Source of the DNA: Syntrophotalea acetylenivorans
Lineage (GTDB): Bacteria; Desulfobacterota; Desulfuromonadia; Desulfuromonadales; Syntrophotaleaceae
Length of the DNA stretch: 64,000 nt
NCBI RefSeq assembly: GCF_001887775.1
Contig: NZ_CP015519.1
Location: forward strand, 248,001 to 312,000
Direction of reading: 5' to 3'
The notes under the pieces were generated by a model that had not been told where the DNA came from, ran no database searches, and worked only from the letters and a program-made list of their open reading frames with translations. The translations under genes were made by a program, and so were the position numbers. Numbering within the stretch: the stretch's first letter is position 1; every line of letters begins with the position of its first letter. Positions 8,750 through 17,802 of this stretch are shown here, piece by piece.

Positions 8750-8923
8750 CAGCTAGCAAGCTGTCGGACTCATCACGAGTCGTCTGCAAAATCGCCTGAT
8801 CGGCCCAGGCTCTCGACCATTTTCCCCAAATAGTCCTGCTATTCGCTCTCACGTTCTCGACCGCCTGGCCTCTAACAGCCAATTTTCGTTTCGGCCCGTT
8901 AAGTCCGGCGGACTGCTAGGCTG
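8750..8923 (-). repeat. Dispersed repeat with terminal inverted repeats, copy 1
   Basis: This 174-base stretch is closely similar, on the opposite strand, to 61,374-61,543. Shared blocks include TTAACGGGCCGAAACGAAAA, GAGAGCGAATAGCAGGACTA and AGTCCGACAG. Its two ends are imperfect inverted repeats (CAGCCTAGCAGTCC... and ...GCTTGCTAGCTG on the minus strand). The short open frame across it encodes a similar peptide in both copies, but I regard that as a by-product of the repeat. It lies between the divergent NtrC-type and nfeD genes. It resembles a small non-autonomous or hairpin-type repeat; no transposase is nearby. Confidence 0.75.
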
Positions 8924-8960
8924 AATTGACAGATAAGGGCCTTCGGTTAACCTTGTTGTG

Positions 8961-10286
8961 ATGAGAAATTTTTTGTTTATCTCCATGATATTCATGGCGT
9001 TGGCCTCAGCCTTAGTTTCTGGAGTTAGAACCTTAAAGGCCGCTGGGGAGAAGCCCACACAGGTGCGAATCGGTGCGGTGCGGGTCGCCGACGTCATTAA
9101 TTCGACGGTGGCCGAGTTTGTTGTCGCGCAAGTGGATAGTGCCAATCGGGCCGGCCGGAACGCCTTTTTGCTGGAACTCGATACCCCGGGTGGCCTCGAT
9201 AGCGCTATGCGCAGCATTATCCAGGCTCTTCTCGGGTCCGATATCCCAACGATCGTATATGTTTACCCTGACGGCGCCCGTGCTGCTTCAGCTGGCGCAT
9301 TAATTACCCTGGCCGCTGATTTTGCTGCCATGGCGCCTGGGACCAATATTGGAGCCGCTCATCCGGTAGCGATTGGGATCGGAGGAGAACAGAATGAGAT
9401 CATGCTCAGCAAAGTCACCGAGGATGCCGTGGCTTATGCCCGCAGTATTGCTCAGCAGCGTGGTCGAAATGCCGAACTGGCGGAGCTTATGGTCCGAGAC
9501 AGCTTGTCGCTGGCCGCAGAGGACGCCGTACGCCGACAAGTAGTCGATCTTCTTGCGACAGACGAAGCGTCCTTGCTGAAAACCATCGACGGGGCTGAAT
9601 ATCGGCGGGAGGACAAGACGCTTATTTTGCATAGCGCCGACGCCGAATTAATTTTTGTCGAGATGAATTGGCGACAAAAAATACTCAACGTAATCAGCCA
9701 GCCAAATATTGCTTATATGTTGTTGATGCTGGGCATGCTGGGTATTTTTTTCGAGATTTCTCAGCCTGGAGTCATTCTGCCCGGGGCCATTGGTGCCATT
9801 GCTTTGCTACTGGCTTTTTTCGCCTTTCAAACCCTGCCTGTCAATTACGTTGGTGTTTTGTTCATTATCTTGGCTCTGGTGCTGTTTATTCTCGAGGTAA
9901 AAGTGGTGTCTTACGGCATGTTGACCATTGGTGGCATCGTTTCCATGACTCTTGGGTCATTGATGCTGATTGAACAACCCGAACCTTTTTTGCGTATTTC
10001 CTGGATGGTAATTGCAGGAACGGTAACCGTGGTCAGCGGTTTGTTTATGGTAGTCCTTTTTTGCGTTGTGCGAACCCAGCGTCGTCGGTTTTTTTCCGGT
10101 GCCGAGGGGATGGTTGGGGAGCAGGGCGAGGCGGTAACTGATATTCATCAAGACGGTAAGGTCTTTGTCCATGGGGAGTACTGGCAGGCTTATTCGACTG
10201 CTCCTGTTGCCCGGGGAGAGAAGATTGAAGTGGTCTGCGTCGGCAGCAATATGCGTCTGGAGGTCAAAAAGGCCACATCGACATAG
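8961..10286 (+). CDS. NfeD-type membrane serine protease (ClpP-like)
   Basis: 441 residues. An N-terminal signal/anchor (FLFISMIFMALASALVSG) precedes a ClpP/crotonase-like protease domain (about 35-225) with the nucleophile Ser in ARAASAGALI. Four or five transmembrane helices (about 235-380) follow, then a C-terminal OB-fold NfeD domain (about 385-440). This long form (NfeD1b) pairs with slipin/stomatin proteins, which it cleaves or works with in membrane quality control. The slipin gene follows by 90 bases, supporting the call. ATG 8961 is preferred; an in-frame GTG is at 8958. A dispersed repeat lies just upstream. Confidence 0.9.
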   Translation: MRNFLFISMIFMALASALVSGVRTLKAAGEKPTQVRIGAVRVADVINSTVAEFVVAQVDSANRAGRNAFLLELDTPGGLDSAMRSIIQALLGSDIPTIVYVYPDGARAASAGALITLAADFAAMAPGTNIGAAHPVAIGIGGEQNEIMLSKVTEDAVAYARSIAQQRGRNAELAELMVRDSLSLAAEDAVRRQVVDLLATDEASLLKTIDGAEYRREDKTLILHSADAELIFVEMNWRQKILNVISQPNIAYMLLMLGMLGIFFEISQPGVILPGAIGAIALLLAFFAFQTLPVNYVGVLFIILALVLFILEVKVVSYGMLTIGGIVSMTLGSLMLIEQPEPFLRISWMVIAGTVTVVSGLFMVVLFCVVRTQRRRFFSGAEGMVGEQGEAVTDIHQDGKVFVHGEYWQAYSTAPVARGEKIEVVCVGSNMRLEVKKATST

Positions 10287-10376
10287 CAGATCGTGTGAGC
10301 TGTCTCGGGATGAAGGATTGACTCCTCTCACAGAGGAATTCAGTTTGTTGGTCCAAGGGTGGCGAAAGGAGGCAGT

Positions 10377-11129
10377 ATGGCGTTTCCGATTATCATTATC
10401 TTTCTGGTTTTGCTGGTTCTCAGCAGCGCAGTACGGATTATTTTGGAATACGAGCGGGGTGTGGTGTTTCGTCTTGGCCGGTTTTCTACCGTTAAGGGAC
10501 CGGGATTGCGGTTTATTATACCCATAGTCGACCGGATGCGAAAGATCAGCTTGCGCACCGTGGCCATGGATGTGCCGCCTCAGGACGTTATTACCAAAGA
10601 CAATGTCTCGATCAAAGTCAATGCGGTGCTCTATTTTCGAGTGGTGGGGCCGGACAAGGCCATCATCGAGGTGCAAGACTATCTCTATGCCACCAGTCAA
10701 TTGGCCCAAACCTCACTGCGTAGCGTGCTCGGCCAATCGGAGCTCGATGATCTGCTGGCCCATCGTGAACAGATCAATCAGCATTTACAGGAGATTCTCG
10801 ATCGACAGACGGACCCCTGGGGGGTGAAGATATCCAACGTCGAGATAAAGCATGTCGATTTGCCGGCTGAAATGCAACGGGCCATGGCCCGCCAGGCCGA
10901 AGCGGAGCGAGAGCGCCGCTCAAAGGTCATTCACGCCGAAGGCGAATATCAGGCAGCGCAAAAGTTGACCGAGGCGGCGTCTATCCTTTCCACGGATAAA
11001 AGCGCTTTGCAGCTGCGTTTCTTGCAAACTTTGACCGAAGTGGCCGCCGAAAAGAATTCAACCGTTATTTTCCCTTTCCCCATCGACCTGGTTCGGCCTT
11101 TTCTTGAACAGGGAACCAAAAACGAATGA
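10377..11129 (+). CDS. Slipin/stomatin-like SPFH membrane protein
   Basis: 250 residues from the ATG at 10,377, preceded by AAAGGAGG; a GTG at 10,359 is possible but lacks a site. One N-terminal hydrophobic helix (residues 3-20) anchors it in the inner membrane. The SPFH/PHB domain (about 22-180) includes [31 protein letters not shown] and the stomatin signature [13 protein letters not shown] charged coiled-coil ([17 protein letters not shown]) and an oligomerising tail follow. Stomatins assemble rings in the membrane and are partners of NfeD proteases, as the gene pair here implies. A terminator closes the operon at 11,155. Confidence 0.92.
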   Translation: MAFPIIIIFLVLLVLSSAVRIILEYERGVVFRLGRFSTVKGPGLRFIIPIVDRMRKISLRTVAMDVPPQDVITKDNVSIKVNAVLYFRVVGPDKAIIEVQDYLYATSQLAQTSLRSVLGQSELDDLLAHREQINQHLQEILDRQTDPWGVKISNVEIKHVDLPAEMQRAMARQAEAERERRSKVIHAEGEYQAAQKLTEAASILSTDKSALQLRFLQTLTEVAAEKNSTVIFPFPIDLVRPFLEQGTKNE

Positions 11130-11154
11130 CTTTTGGCTGCCAGATGTAGCTACT

Positions 11155-11192
11155 GCGCACGGCTTGCTGATTAGGTCGTGCGCTTTTTATTT
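11155..11192 (+). terminator. Rho-independent terminator after the slipin gene
   Basis: A perfect 7-bp stem (GCGCACG, 11,155-11,161, with 11,177-11,183), a 15-base loop and TTTTTATTT. It separates the nfeD-slipin operon from pyc. Confidence 0.75.
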
Positions 11193-11338
11193 GTTGCTCT
11201 GATAACCGTGGTAAAGTGTTGAATCCAATTGGTATTTAGATTCACAAAATAAAGTTCATATTGATTTGTGTTGAAGGTTCTGATAGCATCGACTGTTCAG
11301 GATAAGGATAATCATTGTTGTTTGGAGGGTACTTAGAA

Positions 11339-14300
11339 ATGGAAATAAATCGTTTCAATAAGATCATGGTAGCCAATCGCGGCGAGATTGCCATTCGGAT
11401 TTTTCGCGCCTGCATTGAACTCGGCATTCAGACTGTTGCCATCTTTTCCGAAGAAGATCGGATTTCTTTGCATCGCTATAAAGCGGACGAGTCTTACCTG
11501 ATCGGTAAGGGCAAGGGGCCTATAGAAGCTTATCTGGGCATCGACGAAATTATCGAGCTTGCCCTCAAAAAAGGTGTCGACGCTATCCATCCCGGATACG
11601 GCTTTTTATCGGAAAACCCTCTTTTCGCAGAAGCTTGTGCCGAGGCTGGAATCGCCTTTATAGGGCCTGGTGCGGATATTCAGCGTCGTTTGGGGGATAA
11701 GGTCGCAGCGCGCAAGGTTGCTATGGAGGCCGGTGTACCTGTGGTGCCGGGCACGGCTGATCCCGTTACTTGCGAAGAAAAAGCCCTGTTGTTCGCTGCC
11801 AAGGCCGGTTATCCGATCATGGTCAAAGCCGCTGCAGGTGGGGGTGGTCGCGGGATGCGAGTAGCCCGGAACCAAAAAGAACTGCTTGAAGGGCTGAAAT
11901 CAGCTTCGTCCGAGGCCAAGACGGCCTTTGGCAACCCGGCGGTCTTTCTCGAGAAATTCATCGAGAATCCTAAACATGTCGAAGTCCAGGTTCTCGGCGA
12001 CCATCACGGCAATTTAGTTCACTTCTTCGATCGTGATTGCTCCATTCAGCGCCGTCACCAGAAAGTTATCGAGGTTGCTCCCTCGCCGGCTCTGAGCGAG
12101 GCTAAACGGCAAGAATTATGCGACTACGCCCTGAAAATCTGCAAACACGTCGATTATGTCAATGCGGGGACCGTTGAATTCCTCATGGATCAGGAGGAAA
12201 ACTTCTACTTCATCGAGGTCAACACCCGGATCCAGGTCGAACACACGGTTACGGAGATGGTCACCGGCCGCAATCTGGTTCAGGGACAAATTCGCGTTGC
12301 CGAGGGTTATCGCTTGGCTGACCCCGAGATTGGGATTCAAAGCCAGGAAGATATTGTGTTGAATGGTTTTGCCATTCAGTCCCGTGTAACCACCGAGGAT
12401 CCGGAAAAGAATTTCGCACCGGATTTCGGCACCATCGCCGCCTATCGCAGCCCTGGAGGTTTTGGCGTGCGGCTCGATGCGGGAAGTGCCTATCCCGGTG
12501 CCCGCATCAGCCCCGACTACGATTCGTTGTTGGTGAAAATCAGCTGCTGGGGGCTGAATCTGGCCGGTGCGGCCCGCACCATGAGCCGCAGCCTCGAGGA
12601 ATTTCGTCTGCGTGGCGTAAAGAGCAATAAAGGTTTTTTGGAAAACGTTATCAATCATCCGACCTTTCTGGCCGGGCAGTGTGACACCTCCTTTATAGAT
12701 AATCACCCGGAGCTGTTTCAAATGCCGGTCAAGCGTGATCGCGCCCATAAGCTGTTGTCTTTTATTGGCCACACGGTGGTCAACGGTTATGAAGGTATAA
12801 AGGAGCCGCTGCACTTCAAGGATTTGCGTAATCCTGTTGTTCCCGAGATCCCCTACGATTGCAGTCGTCCCAAGGGTAGCCGCGATATCCTTAAAGAACT
12901 GGGTCCGGAAGGACTGTCCCAGTGGGCGCTGAACGAGCGCAAGTTGTTGATCACCGATACCACCATGCGCGACGCCCACCAATCTTTGATGGCGACACGC
13001 TTCAGGACTTATGACCTCGATCTTATCGCCCCGGCAACTAGTCATCTTGCCAGCGATCTCTTCTCCCTGGAGATGTGGGGAGGAGCCTCTTTTGATGTGT
13101 CCATGCGCTTCCTTAAGGAAGACCCCTGGGAGCGCCTTGACCGTTTGCGGGAGAAGATTCCCAATATCCTGTTCCAGATGCTGTTGCGCGGATCGAATGC
13201 GGTCGGTTATTGCAACTATCCCGATAACGTGGTGCAGGAATTTGTTGCCCAGGCGGCCAAAAGCGGTATCGACGTCTTTAGGGTCTTCGATTCATTGAAC
13301 TGGACCAAGGGCATGCAGGTGGCCATGGATGCCGTACGCAAGTCCGGCGCCGTGTGTGAAGCGGCGATCTGTTATACCGGGGACATTCTTGATCCCAAGC
13401 GGGATAAGTATCCGCTTTCTTACTATGTGGACATGGCCAAGGAACTGGAAAGGATGGGCGCCCATATTCTGGCGATCAAAGATATGGCCGGATTGCTCAA
13501 GCCTTTTGCGGCCGAGAAGCTGGTCAAAGCCCTGAAGCAGGAGGTCGGCATCCCCATTCACCTCCATACTCACGATACCTCAAGTAACGGTGGGGCGACT
13601 CTCTTTGCCGCCTCCATGGCCGGGGTTGATATCGTCGATACGGCACTTTCTTCGGTTTCGGGTCTTACCGCTCAGCCGAACATGAATGCACTTCTCTCCG
13701 TGTTGAAGGATTCTGAGCGCGATCCGCAACTTGATGAAAAGAAATTGCAGAAGCTGGCCAATTACTGGGAAACGGTGCGCACCTACTATGCGCCCTTTGA
13801 ATCGGAGCTTCGCAGCGGCACTGCTCAGGTTTACCACCATGAGATTCCTGGCGGTCAGTATTCCAATTACAAACCGCAAGTTGAAGGCTTCGGCCTTGGT
13901 CATCGCTGGGAAGAGTGCAAGGAGATGTACCGTAAGGTTAACGATATGTTCGGCGATATCATCAAGGTGACCCCGTCGTCGAAGATTGTTGGCGACATGG
14001 CCATGTTCATGGTGCAGAACAATCTTGAGCCTGCCGATGTTTATGAGCGGGGTTCGGAGTTGACCTTTCCCCAAGGGGTTGTGGACTTTTTCAAAGGTAT
14101 GATCGGTCAGCCTCACGGTGGCTTCCCGGAAGAGCTTCAGAAAATAGTTCTAAAAGGCGAGGAGCCCATCACTTGCCGCCCTGGCGAATTTCTGGAAGCT
14201 GTTGATTTTGCGGCTAAGAAAGATGAATTGGAAAAGAAGCTCGGCCAGGAGGTCGATGACCGGGATGTTCTTTCAGCGGTCCTCTACCCCGGGGTTTTCG

Positions 14301-14785
14301 AAGAGTTTGCCCGCCATCGTCAGGAATACGAAGATACTTCCGTGTTGCCGACTCCGGTCTTTTTCTACGGTCTGGATCTCGGGGACGAGACGTCCATTGA
14401 GATACAGCCGGGCAAGACCCTGGTTGTCCAGCTTAATGCTATCGGTCGGGTAACCGAAGATGGCAATCGTGATATCTACTTTGAACTCAACGGCGAACCG
14501 CGCCAGGTAGCCGTTCCGGACCTGTCGGTGGAATCGGATATGATCACCCACCGAAAAGCCGATCCGGATAATCTGCATCATGTCGGTGCTCCCATGCCCG
14601 GCAAGGTTTTCCGTATTCTGGTCAATGTCGGGGATGTGGTCAAAGAAGGGGACACCCTCTTATCTACCGAGGCGATGAAGATGGAGACTAACGTCAAGGC
14701 TGCTAAAGACGGGGTTGTTTCCGAAGTTCTGGTCTTCGAGGGAATGCAGATCGATGCCGGAGAGTTGCTGATTATTCTTGACTAA
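11339..14785 (+). CDS. pyc: Pyruvate carboxylase (single-chain)
   Basis: 1148 residues from ATG 11,339 (GGAGG about 9 bases upstream), the full length of alpha4-type pyruvate carboxylases. It carboxylates pyruvate to oxaloacetate with ATP, bicarbonate and biotin. Order: biotin carboxylase (1-450; ANRGEIAIRIFRA, KAAAGGGGRGMR, NTRIQVEH), carboxyltransferase (about 530-800; TTMRDAHQSLMATR, the metal-binding HLHTHD), allosteric linker, and a C-terminal biotinyl domain with AMKM (biotinylated K1114). It provides anaplerotic oxaloacetate for gluconeogenesis and the citric acid cycle. It is transcribed alone; an IS3-family element now sits 15 bases after the stop. Confidence 0.97.
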   Translation: MEINRFNKIMVANRGEIAIRIFRACIELGIQTVAIFSEEDRISLHRYKADESYLIGKGKGPIEAYLGIDEIIELALKKGVDAIHPGYGFLSENPLFAEACAEAGIAFIGPGADIQRRLGDKVAARKVAMEAGVPVVPGTADPVTCEEKALLFAAKAGYPIMVKAAAGGGGRGMRVARNQKELLEGLKSASSEAKTAFGNPAVFLEKFIENPKHVEVQVLGDHHGNLVHFFDRDCSIQRRHQKVIEVAPSPALSEAKRQELCDYALKICKHVDYVNAGTVEFLMDQEENFYFIEVNTRIQVEHTVTEMVTGRNLVQGQIRVAEGYRLADPEIGIQSQEDIVLNGFAIQSRVTTEDPEKNFAPDFGTIAAYRSPGGFGVRLDAGSAYPGARISPDYDSLLVKISCWGLNLAGAARTMSRSLEEFRLRGVKSNKGFLENVINHPTFLAGQCDTSFIDNHPELFQMPVKRDRAHKLLSFIGHTVVNGYEGIKEPLHFKDLRNPVVPEIPYDCSRPKGSRDILKELGPEGLSQWALNERKLLITDTTMRDAHQSLMATRFRTYDLDLIAPATSHLASDLFSLEMWGGASFDVSMRFLKEDPWERLDRLREKIPNILFQMLLRGSNAVGYCNYPDNVVQEFVAQAAKSGIDVFRVFDSLNWTKGMQVAMDAVRKSGAVCEAAICYTGDILDPKRDKYPLSYYVDMAKELERMGAHILAIKDMAGLLKPFAAEKLVKALKQEVGIPIHLHTHDTSSNGGATLFAASMAGVDIVDTALSSVSGLTAQPNMNALLSVLKDSERDPQLDEKKLQKLANYWETVRTYYAPFESELRSGTAQVYHHEIPGGQYSNYKPQVEGFGLGHRWEECKEMYRKVNDMFGDIIKVTPSSKIVGDMAMFMVQNNLEPADVYERGSELTFPQGVVDFFKGMIGQPHGGFPEELQKIVLKGEEPITCRPGEFLEAVDFAAKKDELEKKLGQEVDDRDVLSAVLYPGVFEEFARHRQEYEDTSVLPTPVFFYGLDLGDETSIEIQPGKTLVVQLNAIGRVTEDGNRDIYFELNGEPRQVAVPDLSVESDMITHRKADPDNLHHVGAPMPGKVFRILVNVGDVVKEGDTLLSTEAMKMETNVKAAKDGVVSEVLVFEGMQIDAGELLIILD

Positions 14786-14830
14786 ACATCAGGTTTCTTT
14801 GTCACGTCCTAAAATAGATTGACGGTTTTT

Positions 14831-15670
14831 TCAAGCCACCTCCCTTGCGGAGGTGGCTTTCTTATGTACTTCTTCTGGTGTTTTCATGTCTAAGCTGAGG
14901 TGTGGCCTCAGACGATTGTAGGTATCGACGGATTCCCGCACCAAACCCTTCAACTCACTCAAAGTCCGGCACTTGGTGATCAGAAACTCCTGCTTCAAAA
15001 TACCATTTACCCTCTCGGCCAAAGCGTTCTGATAACAATCATAGCCATCTGTCATTGACGGCGTCATACCATGACGCTTTAGCTCTTGCTGGTAGATCGC
15101 TGAACAATATTGTAGACCTCGGTCTGAATGGTGTATTAACGCTCGGCTTGTCTGTCGTTGCTTAGCTGCCCGACGTAAAGCTTTTACGACCCTGTCAGCA
15201 CGCATATTGTCACTGACTTCATAACCCATGATTTTGCGACTATAGGCATCTGTGACCAATGATAGATAGTGAACACCTTCATCCGTTTCAACGTAGGTAA
15301 TATCGCTCACAAAGGCTTGTTCGGCACAACTGATCTCTTGACTGCCTAAACGATTCGGGTATTTCTTCATCCAATGTTTGCTGTGCGTCGTTTTTGTGTA
15401 GCGCTTGATCGGTGTCACCAGCAGTTGATGCGCTCTCAAATAGTCAAAAAAAGCGTCACGCCCCAACTTTATTCCCTGCTCAACAAACATGGGTTTCAAC
15501 AAAAAATACAGTTTGCGAGTACCAAGCCGCGGCATAAACCGTCTGACCTCCATCACCATTGACTTGACGGGGGCCAACTCTATGCTGCGCTGCTCACTGC
15601 GTTTTTCTCTTTGATAAACGGCTTGCCGGGTGATGCCAAGGAGCTTACAAGCGCGGCTTAGACTCAGCCC
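14831..15670 (-). CDS. IS3-family transposase OrfB (DDE integrase domain)
   Basis: This is the catalytic half of the transposase. The reading frame is open from the orfA overlap (LSLSRACKLLGITRQAVYQREKR follows the slippery site) to the stop at 14,831; a TTG at 15,577 is the first internal start. It has a HTH_21-type segment and an rve integrase core with the DDE residues in FVSDITYVE, IHHSDRGLQYCS and NALAERVNGILKQE. In this family OrfB is normally made as an OrfAB fusion by -1 frameshifting. The last codons lie in an 11-bp hairpin (14,833-14,859) that may block read-in transcription. Confidence 0.88.
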   Translation of the reverse strand, partial: GLSLSRACKLLGITRQAVYQREKRSEQRSIELAPVKSMVMEVRRFMPRLGTRKLYFLLKPMFVEQGIKLGRDAFFDYLRAHQLLVTPIKRYTKTTHSKHWMKKYPNRLGSQEISCAEQAFVSDITYVETDEGVHYLSLVTDAYSRKIMGYEVSDNMRADRVVKALRRAAKQRQTSRALIHHSDRGLQYCSAIYQQELKRHGMTPSMTDGYDCYQNALAERVNGILKQEFLITKCRTLSELKGLVRESVDTYNRLRPHLSLDMKTPEEVHKKATSAREVA

Positions 15671-16065
15671 TTTTTGTTTTTGAAGGCGTCTCGCTCCTTG
15701 GCAATATACTTTTTTCGCAGTCCCGTTCCGTGCTCTGCATCCAGGATATCCACCACTTCATTCAACAACAGATTGCGAAGACGTTCATCCTCAAGTTCGC
15801 GCTCGAGTCGCTTGATTTTCTGTACGGGAGTTTCTTTCGCTTTGGGAGATTTGGGCATGGTCATCCTCACAGGTTGGGTCCAATCCAGCCTTCCGTGTTT
15901 TCGCAACCATTTTAACACTGTCGAGCGGCCCTGGATGCCATAAATCTTCTGAGCCTGCTTGTAGGTCATGTCGCCTTTTTCTACGGCAGCAACCACCTGC
16001 AATTTAAAGCCCATGGTGTAATCACGTTGAGTACGTCTCTTCCGCTTACTTTCTGCTGTGTCCAT
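15664..16065 (-). CDS. IS3-family transposase OrfA (DNA-binding subunit)
   Basis: 133 residues from the ATG at 16,065 (AGGAGG 7 bases upstream); the frame also opens further left but only the internal ATG has a site. An N-terminal helix-turn-helix (MGFKLQVVAAVEKGDMTYKQAQKIYGIQG) binds the IS ends. A C-terminal leucine-zipper-like helix (VQKIKRLERELEDERLRN) mediates multimerisation. Near its 3' end the A-rich stretch CAAAAACAAAAAGGG (about 15,668-15,682, minus strand) is a plausible -1 slippery site: shifting there reads directly into the OrfB frame. Confidence 0.87.
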   Translation of the reverse strand: MDTAESKRKRRTQRDYTMGFKLQVVAAVEKGDMTYKQAQKIYGIQGRSTVLKWLRKHGRLDWTQPVRMTMPKSPKAKETPVQKIKRLERELEDERLRNLLLNEVVDILDAEHGTGLRKKYIAKERDAFKNKKG

Positions 16066-16116
16066 AAATAAGCCTCCTAGCTGTAAACTTATTTCAGGAC
16101 GGGACACTTAATGACA

Positions 16117-16152
16117 AAAGGCCGAGCCCTTAACAGGACTCGGCCTTTTTTT
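16117..16152. terminator. Terminator between pyc/IS and the AEC permease gene (bidirectional)
   Basis: A 10-bp stem (AAAGGCCGAG, 16,117-16,126, with 16,139-16,148) with T runs on both strands. It terminates the leftward AEC permease transcript and, before the IS insertion, would have served pyc from the other side. Confidence 0.88.
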
Positions 16153-16163
16153 GTGGCGCCTGG

Positions 16164-17120
16164 TTAGCCAAAACCGAGTTGATAAACTTTCAACAGGTAC
16201 AGGATGATCGGGTAGCTGATAAGAGAAAAAAGGGTGGAGAGCAGGATAATCGAACCGGCCAGTTCCGTGTTGCTGTCAAGTTGCTGGGCCAGCACTGTGC
16301 AGGCGGCCGCTGCCGGTGCACCGGCCATGAGGACGGCAATGCCGAGATCGAGACCGCGAACATCGAGAAGTAGCATGACAACGATGGTAAGCAATGGTAG
16401 ACCGATAACCTTGAATAGGCTGGCGATTGTTGCCTGAACCAGGTCGCCGCGAAGTTTCCGCAAAGAAAAGCTGCCGCCGATGGCCAATAGGGCCAGCGGC
16501 AAAGTAATGCTTGCGGTAAGGTTGAAAGAACGAGCAAAAACCGTTGGCAGGGGAAGTTGCCAGTAGCTCCAGACAATGCCCAGCAGGGCGGCGAGTATCA
16601 AGGGGTTCGAGAGTAGGCTGCGATACCAGAAGGACCATGTGGTTTGCCGCTTCCCGGTTCTTTGGGGAAGCAGCAGGGCCAGAATGGATAACAGGTTGAT
16701 CACCGGCACCAGGCAGCCCATAAACATGCCGGCCCTGGCAAAAGCTGCATCTCCATAGGCACTGAACACGATAGGCAGACCGATGTAGGCCAGATTGCCA
16801 CGAAAGGCCCCTTGACTGAATGCACCGCGGTCTTCATATCGATACTTACGACCTATTGCGGCATAGCTGTAGGAAATGATTAAACCGCTCAACATGACGA
16901 CTGTGGCACCAGTAACCATACGGCCGTTGAACGTTGCGCTGAAGTCGGCAGTAGCGATTTTATGGAAAAGCAGGGAAGGCAAACCGATAAAGTAGATAAG
17001 CCGGTTGGCTTGATACAAAAAACGGTCGTCAATCAGGCCGCTGCGTCTTAACAGGTAACCCAGCCCAATGACGAAGAATACCGGAAGAATAATGATGGAT
17101 ATCTCGGAGAATATTTGCAA
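16164..17120 (-). CDS. AEC-family (auxin efflux carrier-like) permease
   Basis: About 318 residues with ten predicted transmembrane helices in two five-helix halves, starting IFSEISIIILPVFFVIGLGYLL, which is typical of AEC (malate/small organic anion or auxin efflux) transporters. I chose the TTG at 17,120 (AAGGG 7 bases upstream, and it begins right at the first helix); ATG 17,156 and a longer frame to 17,180 add a charged, non-hydrophobic leader. Glycine- and proline-rich unwound segments (LAGAPAAAACTVLA) are present. The substrate is not predictable. Divergently transcribed from the tlpA-like gene. Confidence 0.82.
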   Translation of the reverse strand: MQIFSEISIIILPVFFVIGLGYLLRRSGLIDDRFLYQANRLIYFIGLPSLLFHKIATADFSATFNGRMVTGATVVMLSGLIISYSYAAIGRKYRYEDRGAFSQGAFRGNLAYIGLPIVFSAYGDAAFARAGMFMGCLVPVINLLSILALLLPQRTGKRQTTWSFWYRSLLSNPLILAALLGIVWSYWQLPLPTVFARSFNLTASITLPLALLAIGGSFSLRKLRGDLVQATIASLFKVIGLPLLTIVVMLLLDVRGLDLGIAVLMAGAPAAAACTVLAQQLDSNTELAGSIILLSTLFSLISYPIILYLLKVYQLGFG

Positions 17121-17234
17121 AATAGACCCTTTTCTATATCTGGTTCGAACCAGCATACTCCCCCGGTAAGGGGACGGCAACTATTGAACGTATTGAATCT
17201 GTGCTTCCTTGACTTTTAGAGCCTGGAGGGTTAG

Positions 17235-17798
17235 ATGTTAAGGATGGTCAGCAGAATACGGACACTCCCCATTTTATCGATTGCAACGATACTGTGTGTT
17301 TTGGCTTTAGTTGGTTCCAGCCTCTGCTTTTCGGGATGTCGACGTAATGAGGCTTTGTATGAGCCGGGAGCTATGGTCGGCGAATTGGCTCCCGATGTTT
17401 CGCTGGTCGACATGGCTGGGCGGCAGGTAGTTCTAAGTCAATTTCGTGGACAAAAAGTGCTGCTAGCCTTCTGGGCTTCCTGGTGCCCTCCCTGCCAAAC
17501 AGAAATGTCTTCATTGCAACGCCTGCACGACAATCCTGCCGTGGGGAATCTTAAAATTCTCGCGGTTAATGTTGGAGAAAGCAAAGAGCAGATCGCCTCT
17601 TTTGTTGCCAGGCAGCAGCTCTCACTACCGATTCTTATCGATGCCGAAGGCATCGTTCAAAAGCGATACGGAGTTAATCAACTGCCGATTGTTTTTCTAG
17701 TCGACGGTCAAGGTATAATTGTCGCGCGCCATTTTGGCTTACGTGATTGGAATTCCAGGGATGTCATTACTGAACTCAACCAGTTCGGGAGAGAATGA
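17235..17798 (+). CDS. TlpA-like membrane-anchored thiol-disulfide oxidoreductase
   Basis: 187 residues. The N-terminal hydrophobic segment (about 10-33) ends in FSGC, a near-consensus lipobox, so it is either a lipoprotein or a membrane-anchored periplasmic protein. The thioredoxin fold carries the active site WCPPC and a cis-proline in NQLPIVF. It presumably keeps periplasmic cysteines reduced, for example apocytochrome c haem-binding sites, taking electrons from the CcdA-like protein encoded 4 bases downstream. GGAGG lies 5 bases upstream of ATG 17,235. No separate promoter is visible between the two genes. Confidence 0.9.
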   Translation: MLRMVSRIRTLPILSIATILCVLALVGSSLCFSGCRRNEALYEPGAMVGELAPDVSLVDMAGRQVVLSQFRGQKVLLAFWASWCPPCQTEMSSLQRLHDNPAVGNLKILAVNVGESKEQIASFVARQQLSLPILIDAEGIVQKRYGVNQLPIVFLVDGQGIIVARHFGLRDWNSRDVITELNQFGRE

Positions 17799-17802
17799 TT
17801 AA

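Larger units (their letters stand above)
14800..16106 (-). mobile_element. IS3-family insertion sequence, complete
   Basis: 1307 bases. The ends are imperfect inverted repeats: TGTCACGTCCTAAAATAG at 14,800 and, on the other strand, TGTCCCGTCCTGAAATAA reading in from 16,106, with the TG...CA termini of the family. The flanks carry a matching 3-bp direct repeat CTT (14,797-14,799 and 16,107-16,109), the usual IS3/IS150-type target duplication. It contains orfA and orfB in overlapping frames with no visible disabling mutation, so it is probably recent and active. It is inserted between pyc and the pyc/AEC-permease terminator at 16,117. Subgroup (IS150-like) is a guess. Confidence 0.92.

Noticed and set aside
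8697-8882. Short open frame encoding a peptide similar to one at 61,411
   Set aside because: The similarity comes from the shared repeat; there is no ribosome binding site and the peptide resembles no known protein.
11243-11270. CACAAA...TTTGTG dyad upstream of pyc as an operator
   Set aside because: Only 6-bp arms with a 16-base gap in an AT-rich stretch; chance is likely.
12116-13045. Minus-strand open frame inside pyc
   Set aside because: Antisense shadow of a full-length pyruvate carboxylase.
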